Part shown: positions 1-7,768 of the stretch, piece after piece
Layout of the letters: the number at the start of each line of letters is the position of its first letter
Numbering within the stretch: the stretch's first letter is position 1
Source: Kordiimonadaceae bacterium
GTDB lineage: Bacteria > Pseudomonadota > Alphaproteobacteria > Sphingomonadales > Kordiimonadaceae
DNA: 14,992 nt
Assembly: GCA_014238195.1 (NCBI GenBank)
Contig: JABABO010000037.1
Location: 1 to 14,992, forward strand
Direction: 5' to 3'
Translations under genes and position numbers: made by a program
Notes under the pieces: model-generated
Told to the model about the DNA's origin: nothing
The model's database searches: none
The model's input: only the letters and a program-made list of their open reading frames with translations

Positions 1-381
1 GTCATAGTCGCCACTGGTGATCATATCTTTGCTAACAGTCCATGCTTTTTGGGCGGCTTCTATATCGCGGGTACGGTCCTGTGTTTCCCATGTAAATCCT
101 TCGCCCATCACTTCCAAGCGAACCAGTTCTGGAAAGCGCTTAAAAAATTCTTTCTCGCCCGTTTTCCAATTGCCTTTAACATATTGTAAAACGGCGACAT
201 CATGCCCCCAGCCCAGTGCCCGTAGCAGTGTACCATAAGCGGCGGTTGATTTGCCTTTGCCATCCCCCGTATGCACCATCAACAAGCCGCGCTCAGATTT
301 TTTTTTGTCCTTTACTTTTGCGCGTTGTTCCGCCTTCAATTGGACCATTTTTTCTTTGTGCTCTGTATTTATATCGGACAT
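1..381 (-). CDS. cobO: Corrinoid (cob(I)yrinic acid a,c-diamide) adenosyltransferase CobO/BtuR family, N-terminal part
   Basis: The first 127 codons are in the window and the rest runs off the left edge; the family is usually about 200 residues, so roughly a third is missing. The enzyme transfers the adenosyl group of ATP to the cobalt of cob(I)alamin or its precursors in the cytoplasm. The sequence shows a basic, Lys-rich N-terminal extension (residues 1-30) followed by the CobO-type P-loop GDGKGKST (39-46) and the family segments LRALGWGHDVAVLQYVKG and GEGFTWETQD. The ATG at 381-379 directly follows the TAA of cobQ with no intervening base. AGGGA nine bases upstream, inside the end of cobQ, can serve as ribosome binding site. 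It is therefore translated as part of the btuB-cobQ operon and presumably falls under the same riboswitch. The P-loop and family segments make the assignment firm; only the C-terminus is unseen. Confidence 0.93.
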   Translation of the reverse strand, partial: MSDINTEHKEKMVQLKAEQRAKVKDKKKSERGLLMVHTGDGKGKSTAAYGTLLRALGWGHDVAVLQYVKGNWKTGEKEFFKRFPELVRLEVMGEGFTWETQDRTRDIEAAQKAWTVSKDMITSGDYD

Positions 382-1881
382 TTATAATATTCCCTTTATC
401 TGTAGTGATTGATGATTTTCTTGTTGTGCTATTTGCAGCATAGCATCCATATCAAGTTGCACTTCCATTGCATCGGCTAAAGTGTTTAAGGCTTGTTCCA
501 CTTGGCACAGATACCTGCCAGCAATATGTTCACCGCCGCGAAACTGCGCTAAGTATTTCATGCGAAATATATCATCACTAAACAGTCCGTGTAAATAAAC
601 ACCCGTCACTTGCCGATTTGGGGATGTTGCCCCCAAGCCTACACCCTGTTCGTCCAACAAAAAAGGCCGCGCTGTATCGGGGCCACTTGTCTCACCGATA
701 TGAATTTCATAACCGCTTAAAGTGCAGCCAAGCGCTGGCGAAGTGGCTTGTGTTTGTTTCACGTGCTTACTTGGCCGCATAACTGTTATAACATCTAAGT
801 GATGCAAGCCTGTTTGTACCTTTGAGCTACTTTCAATGCCCTGTGGGTCTGATATTTTTTGCCCCAGCATTTGATAGCCCCCACAGATACCTAGTACGCG
901 CCCGCCGCGGCGAATGTGGGCGCTTAGATCAATATCCCAGCCTTGGTTACGGAAAAATTCCAGATCAGCGAGTGTTGCTTTGGTACCAGGGATGAGCACG
1001 AGATCAGCGTGAACTGGTAATGTCTCGCCAGGCTTGATAAAGCGAACGTCAATGTCTGGTTCTGATATTAAAGGATCAAGATCATCAAAGTTAGAAATGC
1101 GCGACAACATCGGCACGGCGATCAGTATTGTTTTATCATGACCAGAGAACGCCTTATCAAGATCAACCGCATCTTCGGCGGGCAGTTGTCGCACAGCGCT
1201 GATGAAAGGGAGCACACCGTAGCTGGGCCAATGGGTCATAGTGGTCATGGTCGTAAGTGCTTCATCAAACAAAGTAACATCACCGCGAAATTTGTTGATA
1301 ACATAGCCTTTGATCAAGTCGCGCTCGGCAGTTTCTAGGACTTGATGCGTACCAACAATTGATGCAATAACGCCGCCGCGATCAATGTCACCGATCAGTA
1401 TAACAGGGGTTTTGGTGGCGAGAGCAAAGCCCATATTGGCAATATCGCTGTTGCGTAAATTTACTTCGGCGGGACTGCCAGCCCCTTCAACAACGACAAT
1501 ATCGGTATTTTTTTTTAAACGAGCAAAGCTTTCGATTACTTTGGCCAGAAGTTCTGGTTTTTTGTCCTGAAAATAACGGCTATTCCCCAAACTATGCATC
1601 CGCCCTTGCACGATGACCTGCGCACCGTTATCGCTTTGCGGCTTCAGCAAAACAGGGTTCATATCAACGCTTGCTTCCACATTGCAGGCCAGCGCTTGCA
1701 AAGCTTGCGCGCGGCCAATTTCACCGCCGCATGGTGTGACCGCAGCATTGTTTGACATATTTTGGGGCTTAAAAGGCTTTACGCGCAAACCACGACGGGT
1801 TAAAGCACGGCAAAACCCTGCAACAAGTACAGACTTGCCAACATCAGACCCTGTACCTTGGAACATAATCGTTGCCGTCAA
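382..1881 (-). CDS. cobQ: Cobyric acid synthase (glutamine-hydrolysing), CobQ/CbiP
   Basis: The product is 499 residues, a normal length for the family. It amidates side chains b, d, e and g of adenosylcobyrinic acid a,c-diamide using glutamine and ATP. The N-terminal dethiobiotin-synthetase-like ATPase domain has the P-loop GTGSDVGKS (9-17) and the motifs KPFKPQNMSNNA (35-46) and GRAQALQA (56-63). The C-terminal class I glutamine amidotransferase domain has the nucleophile Cys333 in GICGGYQMLG, a conserved YEIHIGE segment (391-397) and His431 in GVYLHG. The start is TTG at 1881-1879. It overlaps the btuD TGA by two bases, lies behind an AAGGGG Shine-Dalgarno, and gives the short lead (MTATIMFQGTGS) expected for the family; the next ATG (codon 6) would clip the first strand. 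Placement after a B12 transporter and before cobO suggests a role in processing imported or internally made corrinoids. Confidence 0.96.
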   Translation of the reverse strand: MTATIMFQGTGSDVGKSVLVAGFCRALTRRGLRVKPFKPQNMSNNAAVTPCGGEIGRAQALQALACNVEASVDMNPVLLKPQSDNGAQVIVQGRMHSLGNSRYFQDKKPELLAKVIESFARLKKNTDIVVVEGAGSPAEVNLRNSDIANMGFALATKTPVILIGDIDRGGVIASIVGTHQVLETAERDLIKGYVINKFRGDVTLFDEALTTMTTMTHWPSYGVLPFISAVRQLPAEDAVDLDKAFSGHDKTILIAVPMLSRISNFDDLDPLISEPDIDVRFIKPGETLPVHADLVLIPGTKATLADLEFFRNQGWDIDLSAHIRRGGRVLGICGGYQMLGQKISDPQGIESSSKVQTGLHHLDVITVMRPSKHVKQTQATSPALGCTLSGYEIHIGETSGPDTARPFLLDEQGVGLGATSPNRQVTGVYLHGLFSDDIFRMKYLAQFRGGEHIAGRYLCQVEQALNTLADAMEVQLDMDAMLQIAQQENHQSLQIKGIL

Positions 1882-2666
1882 ATATCATCCCCTTTTTCGC
1901 GGTGATGGGGCACTAGAAAGTCTTTACCATTATCATGCCAGCGCGATGCCTTGATGCCAAAAACATCTGAAAGATTTTGGTCGCTAAGGATAACATCGGA
2001 TGGCCCTTCACCGACCAATTTCCCGCGATTAAGCAAAATCAAACGGTTACAGTATCGCAGGGCTAAACTAAGGTCATGCAAAACCACCAGCACCCCCTTA
2101 CCTGCCTGAGCTTGACTTTTTAAAATATTCATCACGTCTAGCTGGTGGGCGGGATCAAGTGATGCGGTAGGTTCATCGGCTAGTATCCAAGGCGTATCCG
2201 CCGCAAGTACCCGTGCTAGCATGACCCTCGCCCGTTCCCCCCCCGACAATGTTGTCACGGTCCTATCCCTTAAGTGATCACAATCGGCCAGATGAATAGC
2301 TTTTTGGATGATATTTTTATCATCGTGGGTTAGTCGCCCCCACGGATTTAAGTGCGGTAAGCGGCCAAGTCCAACGATATGATCTGCGCGCAAGGGCCAA
2401 TAAACGGGTGCGCCTTGAGCGGCATAAGCCATGCGTTTGGCTTTATCTTTTATAGTGGACTGCGCTAAATCTATCCCATCAAGCCAAACACTGCCGCTTG
2501 ATTGTTTTTGTAAGCCCAAAATACATTTTAGCAGACTACTTTTACCAGCCCCATTGGGGCCAATCAAACCAACCAGTTCACCGCGATTAATGGATGCACT
2601 GATATCATTTAGGATTATAGTGTCATCAATCGTTAAATGGATATTTTTTATGTGCAGAGCTGTCAC
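1878..2666 (-). CDS. btuD: Cobalamin/iron-chelate-type ABC transporter ATP-binding protein (BtuD-like)
   Basis: This 262-residue ABC ATPase would power corrinoid import at the cytoplasmic face of the inner membrane. All nucleotide-binding elements are intact: Walker A GPNGAGKSS (36-44), Q-loop Gln84, signature LSGGE (140-144), Walker B ending in DEP (WILADEP, 160-166) and switch His197 (VVLHDLS). It belongs to the FecE/BtuD/HmuV group of importers. The start is GTG at 2666-2664, overlapping the permease stop codon (GTGA), with GGGAG eight bases upstream. Its TGA in turn overlaps the TTG of cobQ. Sequence alone does not separate heme, siderophore and B12 members of this family. The cobalamin assignment rests on the upstream cobalamin riboswitch and the downstream cobQ and cobO. 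Confidence 0.9.
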   Translation of the reverse strand: MTALHIKNIHLTIDDTIILNDISASINRGELVGLIGPNGAGKSSLLKCILGLQKQSSGSVWLDGIDLAQSTIKDKAKRMAYAAQGAPVYWPLRADHIVGLGRLPHLNPWGRLTHDDKNIIQKAIHLADCDHLRDRTVTTLSGGERARVMLARVLAADTPWILADEPTASLDPAHQLDVMNILKSQAQAGKGVLVVLHDLSLALRYCNRLILLNRGKLVGEGPSDVILSDQNLSDVFGIKASRWHDNGKDFLVPHHREKGDDI

Positions 2667-3655
2667 CGCATTGTCTCCCGCGTTTTAAAGACAATATACA
2701 AAAAAGCAGGTGCACCGATTAGGGCTGTGACAACACCAAGGCGTAGCGGTGTGCCGGGCATTGGTAAACGGGTCATGAGATCAGCGAGCGTTAACAGCAC
2801 TCCCCCCATTAACCCACTTGGCAACAGAATGCGCCCAGGTTCGCGGCAGATCAGGCCCCGAACCATATGCGGGATCACCAAGCCAACAAATCCAACGCCG
2901 CCGCACACAGATACGGCAGCCCCAACACTGATTGCTGAACCAACCACAATACGCAGTTTCAGCATTTGAATATTTATGCCCAGCGTTTGGGCTGTTTCCT
3001 CGCCGACACTAAGCGCGTTAAGACCTTGCCCAACATTCGCCATCAAAAGCCAACCAAAAATGATGAAAGGCACTGCAAAAATTACGTCGCTCATCGTTCG
3101 GTTTTCAAGGGAGCCAAGCATCCACATCACCATGTCTTGCAGCTGCATGGGGGACTGTGATAAATTCATCACCAGCGATATAGATGCAGTCGCCACCGAA
3201 CTGATCCCTATGCCCACCAAAATCAGCATCAAAACGCTACTGTCCCGCGATGAAACCATCAGCAAAAGCAGTGTTGCGGCAAGGGCACCCGTCATGGCGA
3301 ATATTGGAATCATCAAAGGCAGTGTTATGGCAAGCCCTAAGTGAATGGCGATGACAGCGCCCAGAGACGCGCTTGCCGAAACACCAATAACACCAGGGTC
3401 GGCTAGAGGATTACGCAGCACACCTTGCAGGGCAGCCCCCGATATACCAAGTGCTGCACCGATCAGAACCCCTAAAAGCACCCGTGGAAGCCGCAGCTCA
3501 CGAACGATAATTGTAATGGGATCATCCGCATCCCCCATCAAACCCATAAAAACAGTTGGTATGTCAAGGTCAACTCTGCCAAATGTTAGTGAGGCTACGG
3601 CAATCACAAAAAGCATGAGCGCAAGTGATAAATTTTTATGCGCATAATGGCTCAT
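2663..3655 (-). CDS. btuC: FecCD-family ABC transporter permease, cobalamin (BtuC-like)
   Basis: This 330-residue polytopic inner-membrane protein has many hydrophobic helices, the first at about residues 9-25. It would form, as a dimer, the channel through which corrinoids pass from the periplasmic binding protein. Family signatures are visible: RLPR (55-58), the LQGVLRNPLADPG segment (76-88) ahead of a Gly/Ser-rich helix, GEETAQTLGI (218-227) at the ATPase-coupling region, GFVGLVIPHMVR (255-266) and a C-terminal GAPAFLYIVFKTR. The ATG overlaps the stop of the upstream binding-protein gene (ATGA, 3655-3652), and the stop overlaps the btuD GTG start, indicating translational coupling. Family assignment is secure; the substrate is inferred from operon context. 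Confidence 0.92.
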   Translation of the reverse strand: MSHYAHKNLSLALMLFVIAVASLTFGRVDLDIPTVFMGLMGDADDPITIIVRELRLPRVLLGVLIGAALGISGAALQGVLRNPLADPGVIGVSASASLGAVIAIHLGLAITLPLMIPIFAMTGALAATLLLLMVSSRDSSVLMLILVGIGISSVATASISLVMNLSQSPMQLQDMVMWMLGSLENRTMSDVIFAVPFIIFGWLLMANVGQGLNALSVGEETAQTLGINIQMLKLRIVVGSAISVGAAVSVCGGVGFVGLVIPHMVRGLICREPGRILLPSGLMGGVLLTLADLMTRLPMPGTPLRLGVVTALIGAPAFLYIVFKTRETMR

Positions 3656-4554
3656 TTTCTAGCATGTCCCTTTGTGACTGTTGGTCTATTGAGCACTCTG
3701 TTTTCGTTAGTTTCAGTGCGTATTCGTTCTGCGGCATGCAAAGAAAATAGGCCATCACACGCCATATATCCGCTGGGTAAATTAATAGTGGGGATATGGT
3801 CTAACATTGATATCAGTCTATCATGCCGTGCGAGGCTCCAATGACTATGAGACTGGATATTAGCTTTAAAGAAGCTAGTAATAAACATATCAGGCGGGTC
3901 CATGATCAGGTCTTCTACAGGTAGCTCAAGCCACCCTTGATAGCCTTTAGTGTCGGCGTAGGATATATATCCCGCAAGTTTTATAAGGTCGTTTACAAAA
4001 GTCCCTTGGCCTGATGTAAACCCACCAGGTGTCAGATAGGCAACGCGCATGTTTATTGTTGGCAGCGCGCGTAATCGTTTCAAGCGTTCTCTATAATCCG
4101 CGATAAAGCGATTAGCCACGATTGATTGATTGAGGATATTTCCAATGTGTTGAATATTTTTCAGGGCTGTTTCTGGGGCGGTGCCATATTGTGTGCGGAC
4201 CAAATCAATCCCCACTCGTTTTGTAATGTTAGGCATATGGGCCGCGCGGTTATAGCTTTGGACAGCAATATCAGGTTTTACGTCAATCACTTCAGCGATG
4301 CTGCTGTAGATTTGCGGTATCCCAACAGCACGGCTTTGATAATAAGAATAAACGGTCGTAGCCTGTTTTGATACCGCTTTGATTTGTGTGCGGTCTGCCA
4401 TCACTAAAACATATTGATCGGCGCAATAATCAAGTGACACCACAGACGGTAATGTTTCGCCAGCAAAAACTTGAGGCGACAGGAAAGCCACCCCAAGAAA
4501 CGTGAGACAAGAGTATCTTTTACATATGGATATTATGGTCTTAAATGCTAGCAT
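3652..4554 (-). CDS. btuF: Periplasmic corrinoid-binding protein of the ABC importer (BtuF-like)
   Basis: The 300-residue product begins with a signal peptide: charged start, hydrophobic core around residues 17-27, likely cleavage after Ala31 (QVFA/GE). No lipobox Cys is seen, so it should be soluble in the periplasm. The mature part opens with VVSLDYCADQ (38-47) and MADRTQIKAVS, the pattern at the start of class III (COG0614, TroA/BtuF-fold) binding proteins. This protein would hand cobalamin from the outer-membrane receptor to BtuCD. The ATG at 4554 overlaps the receptor stop by one base (TAATG), and its TGA overlaps the permease ATG. The cognate ligand could be another metal chelate, but the gene sits in a riboswitch-controlled B12 operon. 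The start is unambiguous, because the signal peptide begins there. Confidence 0.87.
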   Translation of the reverse strand: MLAFKTIISICKRYSCLTFLGVAFLSPQVFAGETLPSVVSLDYCADQYVLVMADRTQIKAVSKQATTVYSYYQSRAVGIPQIYSSIAEVIDVKPDIAVQSYNRAAHMPNITKRVGIDLVRTQYGTAPETALKNIQHIGNILNQSIVANRFIADYRERLKRLRALPTINMRVAYLTPGGFTSGQGTFVNDLIKLAGYISYADTKGYQGWLELPVEDLIMDPPDMFITSFFKANIQSHSHWSLARHDRLISMLDHIPTINLPSGYMACDGLFSLHAAERIRTETNENRVLNRPTVTKGHARK

Positions 4555-6419
4555 TATAAAGTTTTTCTGATCCCTACATAGAAGGAACGATCAGGTGTGC
4601 CATAGCCCAGAATATGCTGATATTCTTTATCAAAGGCATTATCAATGCGGCCATGCAAAGACCAATTATTTCTAAATTGATAAGATGCCCTTAGATCAAG
4701 CCTAGTCCAAGCACTTAGGGTGCCTGCGCCGAAGCTTTGTTCTTCCGCGCCGTTGCGCACCAAACTAGCACGCAGCGATAAAGGGTCTATCGGTTGCCAC
4801 GTTATGGACCCACTTAACAGATGTTTGGGTTGGCGTGTTTGGGCAATGTCTGTAATGGGATCTTTGGCATCGGTGTAAGTGTAAGATGCTCTCACATCCA
4901 GCTGATCACTTAACTGCGCGTCAAGACCAAATTCTAAACCCTCGGATAATCGCTCTGCAACATTTTGGTAGCCACCTGTGAAGGTGAAATCAATCGCATT
5001 ATTTGCTTTTAAGTGAAAATATGTGGCGCTGAGCTGAATACGGTTATCCAGCAGCATTTGTTCAAGTCCCAGTTCATACCCCGTCGCTGTTTCGGGCTTT
5101 AAATCAGCGGTGGGAGCGGTTAGGCCGCAGAAAGTGCAAATATACGTTAATTGAAAGACACTCGGTGACTTGAAGCCTTCGCCCCAGTTGGCGATGAAAC
5201 GGGTCCCTGAGCTTTTGATCTCATAAGACCCTGTCACACGGGCGGTTGTGGCAGTGCCATATGTTTCATGATTATCGTACCGCAGACCTGCTGTCAGTGT
5301 GAGCCCCGTGGTACCCGTGTAGGCCAGTTCGCTGAGCAAGCTATCGATTGCAAAACTTTCAGACCCTAAATTAGAAGCCTTAACAGTTTCATGCTGAGCG
5401 CCATATGTCAGTGTCCAATCTTTACTTGCGGCAAATACCCCAAGAATATCTAAATTCACGCGCTCGCCCTTTGCCTGATAACTTTCTGCGCCATTTGTGA
5501 AATTCTGCCGATCAATTTCAGCATATTCAACGGAAACCGTATTTGAAAGGCGACCCTCCAATATGTCAAAATAGCCACGCCCAACAAGGGTAAGTTCATC
5601 GACATGGGATACTTCATCACCGTCACTAGGACCGAAACTGTCAAAATCGCTTTCATTATCAGAATATCGTGTCATAAATTCTAAGCGTACAGAATCAGAG
5701 AGCTTACTGATAACTTTACCTGACAGAGTTAAGCTTTTCAGGCCGTCACTTTCTGGGTTACCATCATTTTCATCGGCGGCTGAAACACCATTTGTGTGGG
5801 TACTGCTTGCTGAGACATTATAACCAAAAACTTCAGTGCCCCCGAACATCGTCGCCCCACCCTGCAACGTGTTATAAGAACCTGTTTCAGCAAAAACATC
5901 GCCGCCGAAGCCCTCTTCATAAGTTTTGGTTATAATATTAATCACGCCGCCGATGGCATCCGACCCATACAGCACAGACTGCGGGCCACGTAAGACTTCA
6001 ATACGGGCTATATTGTGGGTATCAAGGGTGCCAAAATTATAGCCGTTGCCAGTTGCAGACGCGTCATTAAGCTGCACACCGTCAATGAGCACAACGGTAT
6101 TATCGCCGCCAGCCCCGCGAATAGAAACCGAAGCCACGCCGCCAAAGGCACCGTTTTGTGAAACAGCCACCCCGGGTGTCGCTTCAAGGGCACTCAAGAC
6201 AAATATTTCCTGACTAAGCTTTAAATCTTCGGCTGTAAGAACGGTAACACTGCTCCCAACTTCCGATAAGGGTTGGGAGCGACGATTTGCCGTAACTGTT
6301 ATAATTTCTAGGTCTAAAGCCACAGTATTTTCTGTGGCCACGAGCGGAAAACTGACTGTGCTTGATAAAATCAACAAGCTTGAGAGAGTATACTTACTAT
6401 ATCGCATGACAAAATCCAT
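4554..6419 (-). CDS. btuB: TonB-dependent outer-membrane cobalamin receptor (BtuB-like)
   Basis: From the ATG at 6419 the product is 621 residues, close to BtuB size. A signal peptide (hydrophobic stretch about 12-26, probable cleavage near Ala28) is followed by a TonB box-like EIITVTA (38-44). The plug domain has a SIRGAGGDNTVVLIDGV segment and the characteristic RGPQSVLYGSDAIGGVINI motif shared with E. coli BtuB. The remainder is a beta-barrel of alternating strands ending YVGIRKTL. It would import cobalamin across the outer membrane using TonB/ExbBD energy. The ORF can be extended to a TTG at 6464, but that reaches into the riboswitch expression platform and precedes the signal peptide. 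The ATG at 6419 has GGGG six bases upstream and is preferred; an ATG at 6407 is also possible. First gene of the riboswitch-controlled operon. Confidence 0.93.
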   Translation of the reverse strand: MDFVMRYSKYTLSSLLILSSTVSFPLVATENTVALDLEIITVTANRRSQPLSEVGSSVTVLTAEDLKLSQEIFVLSALEATPGVAVSQNGAFGGVASVSIRGAGGDNTVVLIDGVQLNDASATGNGYNFGTLDTHNIARIEVLRGPQSVLYGSDAIGGVINIITKTYEEGFGGDVFAETGSYNTLQGGATMFGGTEVFGYNVSASSTHTNGVSAADENDGNPESDGLKSLTLSGKVISKLSDSVRLEFMTRYSDNESDFDSFGPSDGDEVSHVDELTLVGRGYFDILEGRLSNTVSVEYAEIDRQNFTNGAESYQAKGERVNLDILGVFAASKDWTLTYGAQHETVKASNLGSESFAIDSLLSELAYTGTTGLTLTAGLRYDNHETYGTATTARVTGSYEIKSSGTRFIANWGEGFKSPSVFQLTYICTFCGLTAPTADLKPETATGYELGLEQMLLDNRIQLSATYFHLKANNAIDFTFTGGYQNVAERLSEGLEFGLDAQLSDQLDVRASYTYTDAKDPITDIAQTRQPKHLLSGSITWQPIDPLSLRASLVRNGAEEQSFGAGTLSAWTRLDLRASYQFRNNWSLHGRIDNAFDKEYQHILGYGTPDRSFYVGIRKTL

Positions 6420-6423
6420 TTTT

Positions 6424-6437
6424 TGCCCCAATGGGCA
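6424..6437 (-). promoter_or_regulatory. Hairpin overlapping the btuB ribosome binding site
   Basis: On the RNA strand the sequence UGCCC-AUUG-GGGCA forms a perfect 5-bp stem with a 4-base loop. It lies immediately before AAAAAAUGG, which contains the chosen btuB start at 6419. The 3' arm contains the GGGG that is the only good Shine-Dalgarno candidate. Flanking U and A runs could lengthen the stem across a 3-base bulge. The position suggests that the riboswitch acts by hiding the ribosome binding site. The hairpin is seen directly; its function is inferred. Confidence 0.55.
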
Positions 6438-6481
6438 GATAAAAAACAATATGGAGTTTGCCAACAGATCAGGCCGACAAT

Positions 6482-6514
6482 CTCCGTGATAACGAAGCTA
6501 TCGCCTTCACGGAG
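6482..6514 (-). promoter_or_regulatory. Stem-loop in the riboswitch expression platform
   Basis: CTCCGTGA and TCACGGAG form a perfect 8-bp inverted repeat around a 17-base loop, between the B12 box and the btuB start. No U-run follows, so it does not look like an intrinsic terminator. It is probably a structural hairpin of the expression platform. The strand given is that of the transcript. Confidence 0.5.
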
Positions 6515-6554
6515 GATCCGTTCTGAATGGCTGCTCCGACCTTCAGATGGGCGA

Positions 6555-6743
6555 CTAAATGGCAGGTTTCCTGGCTTGCAGATCAAACACAATTTCCCAG
6601 CCTTCCCACCGTCCAAATATTAGACGTCAGTGGCATTTTGGGGTTGCTCTCTGCTTACAGTTACGGGCATAGCAGCGGCTTTGATTAATATCGTACCGCT
6701 TTCCCTTTTAACTTCGGCCTTTAGGGGCCAAAGCACCATCTAG
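6555..6743 (-). ncRNA. Cobalamin (adenosylcobalamin-class) riboswitch aptamer
   Basis: On the minus strand the conserved elements of the cobalamin riboswitch appear in the right order. An 8-bp closing P1 stem pairs 6743-6736 (CTAGATGG) with 6562-6555 (CCATTTAG, one G-U pair). It is followed by GGTGC (6737-6733), a GGCC/GGCC hairpin, AAAAGGGAA, and GCCGCTGCTATGCCCG followed by TAACTGTAAGC. Then come GCCACTG (6634-6628), GGTGGGAAGG and the B12 box AGCCAGGAAACCTGCC (6576-6561). The aptamer is about 189 nt. It precedes a BtuB-type receptor gene, the classic target, and should switch off btuB through cobO when adenosylcobalamin is abundant. No U-tract terminator is seen downstream, and a hairpin overlaps the ribosome binding site, so translational control is the likelier mechanism. 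Confidence 0.95.
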
Positions 6744-6849
6744 ATGCTTAGCTATATGATATGCACGCAAAAGACAAGGGCTAAGTCTTAAAGTTGAGAT
6801 CAGATATTCGTGAACTGGCCAGTATCACCACAAATATGCGTGAATAACT

Positions 6850-6879
6850 ATCATAAAAGCATCATGCAATACTTGACAA
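6850..6879 (-). promoter_or_regulatory. Probable sigma70-type promoter of the btuB operon
   Basis: The minus strand reads TTGTCA (6879-6874), an 18-base spacer and TATGAT (6855-6850). Each hexamer matches five of six consensus positions. Transcription would begin near 6843, about 100 nt before the riboswitch P1 stem. A second, weaker candidate (TTGTCT then TATAGC, spacer only 15) lies nearer the aptamer, around 6750-6776. The whole 6744-6910 stretch otherwise holds no gene and no clear terminator for the upstream hydrolase gene. Confidence 0.5.
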
Positions 6880-6910
6880 TTTCCGCGCGCACTTGCCTTT
6901 GGTGGCGCTT

Positions 6911-7768
6911 TCAACTTGGCGTGAGCTCAGACAGTATCCGACCATGATGTTTGAGATGGTCTTCGATGAATGTTGTAATAAAGAAGTAGCTATGGTCATA
7001 GCCTTCCTGCATCCGCAGGGTAAGTGCCTGTTTTGATACTGCGCACGCGTCTTCAAATAAATGCGATTTAAGCTGGTCTTCAAGGAAGCTATCAGCCAAA
7101 CCCTGATCAATCAGAATGGCTGGAAAATCTGACCTATCCCCTGCTGTTTCCATGAGTTTGCAAGCATCATAGGCGTGCCATGCATCTGAACGCGGCCCCA
7201 GATAACCGTTAAGGGCTTTCTCACCCCATGGTACCTGTGTAGGGGTAACAATCGGGGAAAAAGCAGAAATTGACTTGTATATATCAGGGTTCTTGAGGCC
7301 AATGGTCAAAGCACCATGCCCACCCATGGAATGCCCAGTAATACCTTGACGACCCATATCCGCTGGAAATTTTTCCGTGATCAATGTAGGTAGTTCCTTG
7401 GTTACATAATCATACATATAATAATGTGCAGCCCACGGCGCTTCTGTTGCATTCAGATAAAACCCAGCACCTTGTCCCATGTCATAAGCTTCATCATTTG
7501 CTACACCATCGCCCCGGGGACTAGTATCGGGGCATACGATTAACAAACCAAGCTCAGCCGCCATACGCTGGAAACCTGCTTTCGTTGTCGCATTATCCTG
7601 CGTACAGGTCAGGCCAGACAAATACCAAATGACAGGCACCTTGATACCATCCAGCGCTTGCGGCGGCGTGAAAACAGAAAATTCCATCTCGCAATCCACC
7701 GTGCTGGCTTGGTGCGTGTAAACACCCTGCCGTCCGCCGAAAGTAAGTGTTTCGCTTTTAGTTTCCAT
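6911..7768 (-). CDS. fghA: S-formylglutathione hydrolase
   Basis: This 285-residue cytoplasmic serine esterase has the esterase D / FrmB / FghA length. It hydrolyses S-formylglutathione to formate and glutathione, the second step of glutathione-dependent formaldehyde oxidation. The alpha/beta-hydrolase triad is readable: Ser147 in GHSMGG (145-150), Asp226 in DQGLADSF (221-228) and His259 in EGYDHSYFF (255-263). The oxyanion region SGLTCTQDN (51-59) and the conserved PDTSPRG (80-86) are also present. The ATG overlaps the TAA of the upstream dehydrogenase gene by one base (TAATG), with GGTGGA about seven bases upstream, so the two genes are translationally coupled. Its product, formate, is the substrate of the formate dehydrogenase encoded farther upstream. 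The gene could equally be called frmB. Confidence 0.96.
   Translation of the reverse strand: METKSETLTFGGRQGVYTHQASTVDCEMEFSVFTPPQALDGIKVPVIWYLSGLTCTQDNATTKAGFQRMAAELGLLIVCPDTSPRGDGVANDEAYDMGQGAGFYLNATEAPWAAHYYMYDYVTKELPTLITEKFPADMGRQGITGHSMGGHGALTIGLKNPDIYKSISAFSPIVTPTQVPWGEKALNGYLGPRSDAWHAYDACKLMETAGDRSDFPAILIDQGLADSFLEDQLKSHLFEDACAVSKQALTLRMQEGYDHSYFFITTFIEDHLKHHGRILSELTPS

Noticed and set aside
6420..6464. Longer btuB start (TTG at 6464)
   Set aside because: It would add 15 residues before the signal peptide and put the start inside the riboswitch platform; the ATG at 6419 has a Shine-Dalgarno and a proper signal peptide.
6371..6616. Minus-strand ORF of 81 codons upstream of btuB
   Set aside because: It lies across the B12 box and expression platform of the cobalamin riboswitch and overlaps the btuB start in another frame; its sequence is explained by RNA structure.
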